Source: Capitulum mitella (Eukaryota; Arthropoda; Thecostraca; Pollicipedomorpha; Pollicipedidae). From it: a stretch of 64,000 bases of DNA. Location: the NCBI GenBank assembly GCA_030062745.1, contig CP099839.1, forward strand, positions 14,740,044 through 14,804,043. Reading direction: 5' to 3'. The notes below the pieces were generated by a model. That model did not search any database and was not told the DNA's origin. It was given only the letters and a program-made list of their open reading frames with translations. The position numbers were made by a program, and so were the translations under genes. This document shows positions 58,480-64,000 of this stretch, one piece after another (the stretch's first letter is position 1; each line of letters begins with the position of its first letter).

Positions 58480-58815
58480 TTAACCCGCGCACGACCGTCG
58501 GTCCGTCCCGAACATCGGCGACTGGGTGGGGGGGGGCAGTTGACTGCCCCCCCCTCTAACTCACGAACGGTTGGTCGCACGATAAAAATAAGCATACCGT
58601 TGGAAAGCCTGGGACGAGTAGAGCTCGAAACTGGTCTCATTTTTAGTTTTAGATAATATGTAAGCCAATTTACGCCCTATATATATTTTCTCATAGCCGA
58701 CTGCATCAGACCGAGATATGGCCTGAATCTCAAGGGCTGTGACTAATAACGCATAGGTAAAGGCACCAGCGCACAAGTAAATGTCCACGGATGCCGATAC
58801 ACGTCTAATTTCTAA
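58480..58815. mobile_element. Fragment of TTAA element (family II), block 2
   Basis: This is the block-2 copy of 16374-16709, with the same terminus and subterminal hairpin. Confidence 0.75.
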
Positions 58816-60636
58816 TAATATCGGTGTCGTTCGGAACGACACCGATAAAAGGTGTTTTCCTTTGAGCCAAAGGAATCATCAGGCTCTAGCATGTGCCGTA
58901 GATAAAACGAAGCCTGTTGCCTATCTGTCTGGCTACGACGTGGACTAATGCACTAAGTCGGTGCTTTGTTTAGTGTCCGGTCGATGTACTGCTCAGGCAC
59001 AACGTGCGATGGTTTAAAATCAAAAGGTCGATTTTCAGAAGGTCAGCTTTTAGAAGGACGAGGTTTAGAGGGTCCGTTATTTGTGCTGCATGTATTTGAG
59101 AAAACATTGGTTTGTGCCATATTTCAGAGATACATGCAGCAGGTACGCACTTCGTCATCGATCGTCGTTTGTGCATACGATTCAGGATGTTTTAAGCCGC
59201 ACAGAAATTTCACGAGCGAGACGACATCAGAAGGCTTTGATCTCCTATGTCCTCCTTTTTTCCATGAATAAAAGATGTGTGTGCAGGGCCAAAACGGTGA
59301 AAAATATTATCAACAAACAACGTCGATACTGCCTAATATTAGAGAAGTATATCAGCGATATAATGACAAAACAACGGCATCATAGGAGTTTCAACATTCG
59401 CTAGATTAAGTCCTCCATGGTGTGCTGGAGGTGGTACTGGTATCACCACCAGTACTGACTGGTGCTGACGGCACACACTCCGTTTGTGTGTGAATTTGCC
59501 ATCAAAATCCAAAACTCAGGATAAGAGCAATAATGCCGATCTAACAATAGCTGAATGCATAGTAAAAACAATGTGCTGTAGATACATCGAACATTGCATG
59601 GCAGGGAAATGCGATAGACGCCCGGCGAATCTGCTCTAAGGACATATTTGTCTAATGTGTAACAGCTGTCTTACGTAAGTCAGGTAGGATGCATGCAGTG
59701 GGTGAGCAGTGACCAGGCACGTAGCCAGAATTTTCCTCCAGGGAGAGGGGCCAAATGTCAAATGTTGTCATTTGCCACTAGGACATGACAAATTTGTAGC
59801 AAAAAGCAGCAGTTTTATGCCACTGCCTTCATACTTTACACAAAGAAAAGATATATAATGTTTGCATTTGCATCGTGTATATGATCACTATTCCGTAATC
59901 GCTAAATCTTTAGTGTAGATCGCTTGGCTAAGAGGGAACACGGTCCCATCCCCCTCCCCATCAGCTTCGTGTCAGGCACTGACAGGACAACTTTAGTATC
60001 GATGCACCAGAGTGGAGGAGTTCATCGACGCACTACCAAATCCCATTGTTAAACTGAGTTGTCACCACCACATTACCCAAGTGTAAAACAGCTCCCGAAT
60101 GGACTTCAGAACAAATTCTCCTCCAGATGAAGCAATGGCGAATGTGGGATTTTCTGGGAATTACTCATTTGTAGCGCAAGACGAAGCTCAGGGATAACAC
60201 TGGGAAAACGTCCATGGCAACCATTTACCCGTTTGTTGTATATATGACCACTGCTGGTAAACCTGTAAAAGCTAGCAGTTATTGCGTAATTTGTGCGATA
60301 AGCGACACCACATAACATAATGCTGAATTCGTATATGCGTTCCAGACAGAGGTAACAATTAAGGTATCAGGAAATTCATTATTTCGCTCACGGCTACACT
60401 GCGCAGCACACGAACAAATACCACATTCGAAACATGTGTTTGCACTAGGAAGATTTTGGCCAAGATTACGAATGACATTTTCTGCCACTTCTCGCGAAAA
60501 AGGTCCGTGTGACAGAATCGGCGGGACCGTCAAACGTCTGACGGCGCGTGCCAGCCTACAGCGATCAAAAGCAGAACAAATGTGCATACCTCAGGCCTTC
60601 TTCGATTTCTGCAAATCCACCACACGAGATCATTAT

Positions 60637-60720
60637 ATATCGATAACTGTCCTGATATTTATTGTACTGCTGTATCTGGAGATAAAGCAGTACAATAAAT
60701 ATCAGGACAGTTATCGATAT
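60637..60720. repeat. 84-nt near-perfect palindrome, block 2 copy
   Basis: This is the same palindrome as 18531-18614. One of the few differences between the copies falls exactly on the mismatched base (A to G at 60672); both arms are unchanged. Confidence 0.85.
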
Positions 60721-60795
60721 AGGAGTATTTCCATTATCCCCTTCCATGTATTCTAACCTGGAAATTGTATCTGTCAGCTGTCAAGATGTGTGTCA

Positions 60796-60838
60796 AGAGC
60801 TAAAGTGGAAGATGGCGCGTACGAACCACGAACCACGA
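60796..60838. other. 43-bp filler at a rearrangement junction
   Basis: Between the end of block homology (...tgtgtgtcaa) and the inverted unit segment lies gagctaaagtggaagatgg, then cgcgta, then three turns of cgaaccac/agaaccac. The pieces gctaaagtgga and agaaccac also occur just beyond, in the inverted segment, so the filler looks copied from nearby template, as in theta-mediated or template-switch repair. Confidence 0.65.
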
Positions 60839-62365
60839 ATAGAACCACAAAAGCTAAAGTGGACATTTGCAACTTTTTGAGGTATCAAAGGTCAAAGTTA
60901 CGCTCCTCTATAGATGGATATTCAAGGCTCTCACGATCTGGCTGAAAATTATCACATTAATAAAACTTGGCTTACGCATCTCAAAACTCCAAAACCTTAA
61001 GTGGACGTTGGAAACATTTTGAAATATTAGAGTTTAAAGTTCAAGGTCAAGTTGACGATCGAGATGACAATTGGCACGTTGAGAAAACTTGGCATAGGCA
61101 TCTCAAAGCTCCAGAATCTGGGGAGGACACTGAAAACGTTTTGGAATGCCAGAGGTCAAAGTTCAATGAAATCCAAACGAACCAGTTAAATTTTGATATA
61201 TATATATATATAAGTATATATATACAGATATGAATATCTATATATATATATATATATATGTAAATTTGTATAAGACATTTTAAAAGGTATTTCAATGTCT
61301 TCCTTAGCTTTCTGAGTTTTCAGATACCTAAGCTAAGTTTTATCAGCGTGTTGATTTTCAGCCAGATCTTGAGAGTCCTGAATATGAATCTACAAAATGG
61401 TGTAACTTTTACCTCTGATATCTCAAAAAGTGTCAAATGCCCACCTTAGCTTTCGTGGTTCTCTATTATCAACGTGTCATTTTTCAGCCAGGTCGTGAGA
61501 GTCTTAAATGACAGTCTATAGAATAGCACAACTTTGACCTCAGATATCTCAAAAAACGTCAAATGTTCGCCTTAGCTTTTCTGGTTCTAGAATGCTTTGT
61601 GCAACCATTATTAGTCAACACATTTTGAGAGCAATCAAAGTAGTGCACTTAAATGACCTTGAACTTTGACCTCTGATATTGCAAAAAGTTATCCATGTCT
61701 GCCTTGGCTTTTGGAGTTTTGAGGTGCGTAAACCAAGCTCTTTCCGCGTGCCAATTTTTAACCAGATCGTGAGGGTCTTGAATATCAGTCTATAAAATGG
61801 TATAACTTTGACCTGTAATATCTCAGAAAGCTGCAAATGTCCGCCCTTAGCTTTTGAGGTTCCAGGATGCTTAGATCAATCATTATTATTCTATAGATTT
61901 TCAGCTCAATGAAACTGGTATGTTTCAGTGGTCTTGACTTTTGACCTCTGATATTTCAAAATATTTCCAATGTCTTCCTTAGCTTTTGGAGTTTTGAGAT
62001 GCGTAAGCCGAGTTCTATCAATGTGCCAATTTCAAGGCGGATCGCGACAGTCCCGAATATCAGTGAGCAGATTGATATAAATCTCCTGCTAGCTTGACAA
62101 ACGTTAGGTTTGCGTACGCCCTGAAGGGAAATGTCATACATACGCCAAGATTGGCGACGAATCTGAGATTTGGCGAAGTAATCCGGGTTCGGAGATCTCG
62201 AATGTAGTCCGGATTTCCTGAGTAGGGTCATTGGAACGTCACCTGAAATCGCGATTTGCCTCCGGAAGGAAATCCGACTCGCAATCCAACTTGTCATAAA
62301 AAGGGGTTATGGTATGGCTAAACATGGTTCACAGGTCAGGTCGTCATGGTATGTCATTTCCGCAG
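60839..62365 (-). repeat. Inverted partial copy of unit A, cut by the gap
   Basis: From tagaaccacaaaagctaaag onward this is the reverse complement of unit A1 from about 6486 down to about 4915. It carries part of the right foldback arm, a short (TA)n core (about 61196-61260), the whole left arm ending at 62320, and 45 bases of unit sequence beyond the element. Because it runs past the element end, this is an inverted segment of the unit and not a simple transposition. It ends at the N run. Confidence 0.88.
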
Positions 62366-62865
62366 NNNNNNNNNNNNNNNNNNNNNNNNNNNNNNNNNNN
62401 NNNNNNNNNNNNNNNNNNNNNNNNNNNNNNNNNNNNNNNNNNNNNNNNNNNNNNNNNNNNNNNNNNNNNNNNNNNNNNNNNNNNNNNNNNNNNNNNNNNN
62501 NNNNNNNNNNNNNNNNNNNNNNNNNNNNNNNNNNNNNNNNNNNNNNNNNNNNNNNNNNNNNNNNNNNNNNNNNNNNNNNNNNNNNNNNNNNNNNNNNNNN
62601 NNNNNNNNNNNNNNNNNNNNNNNNNNNNNNNNNNNNNNNNNNNNNNNNNNNNNNNNNNNNNNNNNNNNNNNNNNNNNNNNNNNNNNNNNNNNNNNNNNNN
62701 NNNNNNNNNNNNNNNNNNNNNNNNNNNNNNNNNNNNNNNNNNNNNNNNNNNNNNNNNNNNNNNNNNNNNNNNNNNNNNNNNNNNNNNNNNNNNNNNNNNN
62801 NNNNNNNNNNNNNNNNNNNNNNNNNNNNNNNNNNNNNNNNNNNNNNNNNNNNNNNNNNNNNNNNN
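62366..62865. other. Scaffold gap of exactly 500 N
   Basis: A run of 500 N, a conventional placeholder for a gap of unknown or estimated size. ORFs crossing it are not real. Confidence 0.99.
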
Positions 62866-64000
62866 CCTATGCGTTATTAGTGACAGCCCTTGAGATTCAG
62901 GCCGTTTCTCGGTCAGTCGGCTATGAGAAAGCATATATAGGACGTAAATGACTTACATATCATCTAAAACTAAAAATGAGATCAATTTCGAGCTCTACTT
63001 GTCACAAGCTTCCCAACGGTGTGCTTATTTTTTATCGTGCAACCGACCGTTCGTGAGTAAGAGGGAGGGGCGGTCAACCTTCATCTACAGCCTTCGACGT
63101 TCAAGGAGACCCAGAGCCCCCGTCCCTTAACATGCGCCCGAGTGGGGGTCAGTTCGGTCCTCCCTTGAAGTTTTTTCCGGAAAGGGTATCGGACAGTACG
63201 GCGCAGCCGCACCCAATTTCCAACAGCTGCACAACACTGAACAGCGGATCTTTTAATGTAAAAAATATCAAGGTCTTTTAAGATCACCAAGTCGGAGTGG
63301 GTCAGAGTCAGGTAATGCTTCTTAGGAACGGTCATTTTTAGGACAAACCTCAAACTACTGCCACGAATGCAGTTCTAAACACATACTTTCGAACTTTGTA
63401 GGGAAGCACAGATAACGAACTGGAAAAAATACGAAAATAGTTTCATTAACCTGAGGGCAGGTCACAACACAAGACCGAGATCAAAGATCAAAAATTATTT
63501 CCAGATATCGAATTTCTGTTGTAATCATTTTAGCCAAAAAAAAATAGAATATATCTAAAAGGCCACTTCATCTTTTAACTGTGTACCAAGTTTCAAGTTG
63601 ACACCAAGTCACGGAGAGGTGACCAAAAATATGTTCGCGCGTATCCCTTTTTCTGTAGAGGCCATGCATGTTGTTCAATGATTAACCCGCGCACGGCCGT
63701 CGGTCCGTCTCGAACATCGGCGACTGGGGGGGGGGGCAGTTGACTGCCCCCCTCTAACTCACGAACGGTTGGTCGCACGGAAAAATAAGCACACCGTTCG
63801 AAAGCCTGTGACGAGTAGAGCTCGAAACTGGTCCCATTTTCAGTTTTAGATAATATGTAAGCCAATTTACGCCCTATATATGTTTTCTCATAGCCGACCG
63901 CATGAGACCCAGAAATGGCCTGAATCTCAAGGGCTGTGACTAATAACGCTTAGGTAAAGGCACCAGCGCACAAGCAAAGGTCCGCGGATGCCGATACACG
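62866..64000 (+). repeat. Copy of 23950-25085 (TTAA element complex) after the gap
   Basis: Starting mid-element at cctatgcgttattag, it matches 23950-25085 almost base for base: the right part of family II copy A, the start of family III (TTAACATGCGC at about 63128) and the start of copy B (TTAACCCGCGC at about 63683). Compared with the first block, 18691-23949 is missing before it or hidden in the gap. It continues past the window. Confidence 0.9.

Larger units (their letters stand above)
57249..58834. repeat. 1.58-kb insert after unit A4
   Basis: This is the block-2 copy of 15148-16727, with an extra tttagc at 57901 and small homopolymer changes. Confidence 0.7.
42059..60795 (+). repeat. 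Segmental duplication, copy 2
   Basis: This is the second copy of 1-18690, with the same internal order. Bases 37857-42058, immediately to its left, carry three further cadherin exons that join in phase with the exons of this copy, so this copy sits in an apparently intact gene context. Collinearity with copy 1 ends at 60795, where a filler and an inverted repeat segment follow. Private differences include one extra C in a C-run near 50094, which shifts the frame of a predicted peptide exon. Confidence 0.95.

Noticed and set aside
62309..62951. Four ORFs of 188-201 codons
   Set aside because: They cross the 500-N gap; almost every residue is undetermined.

Overview
The window is animal nuclear DNA, not bacterial or viral. 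The evidence is split genes with consensus splice sites (phase-compatible cadherin exons on the minus strand), TATA boxes placed as in RNA polymerase II promoters, long (TA)n tracts, a Penelope-like retroelement remnant, TTAA-flanked non-autonomous DNA transposons and several satellites. An invertebrate is likely, since the decayed transposon-like gene at 19-22 kb resembles a multicopy invertebrate family as I remember it. The sequence alone does not fix the species. Most reading frames are short and lie in repeats. No operon, CRISPR array or rRNA was seen.

Layout. 1-18690 and 42059-60795 are near-identical copies of one block in the same orientation, offset by about 42,058 bp. Position 1 is only the window edge, so the duplication may continue to the left. 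Each block holds (i) 2.8 kb with cadherin exons, (ii) two head-to-tail copies of a 6.1-6.2 kb unit (A1+A2 at 2846-15147, A3+A4 at 44905-57248), (iii) a 1.6 kb insert with a 176-bp satellite and a TTAA-element fragment, and (iv) about 1.9 kb of unassigned DNA with a near-perfect 84-nt palindrome. Each unit contains a 117-codon plus-strand ORF, a large foldback element with a (TA)n core, and a candidate two-exon minus-strand gene for a small secreted peptide.

18690-42058 occurs once. It is a graveyard of mobile DNA. It holds a broken transposon-like gene (18958-22420) split by a 1.2-kb TTAA element, two inverted TTAA elements (22996-25995), a GGCGCCC-rich degenerate minisatellite interrupted by an interspersed repeat and by a composite of TTAA elements (26270-32020), a Penelope-like remnant with inverted terminal repeats (32672-33822), a second GGCGCC array, and then the cadherin gene. 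Five cadherin exons at 43650-37857 (minus strand) join in phase into about two extracellular cadherin repeats. Two of them recur at 1591-202.

At 60796 the second block stops being collinear with the first. A 43-bp filler of short local repeats leads into an inverted copy of part of the 6.2-kb unit, then a 500-N scaffold gap (62366-62865), then a copy of 23950-25085. Whether the 42-kb duplication is real or comes from unmerged haplotypes is the main open question.
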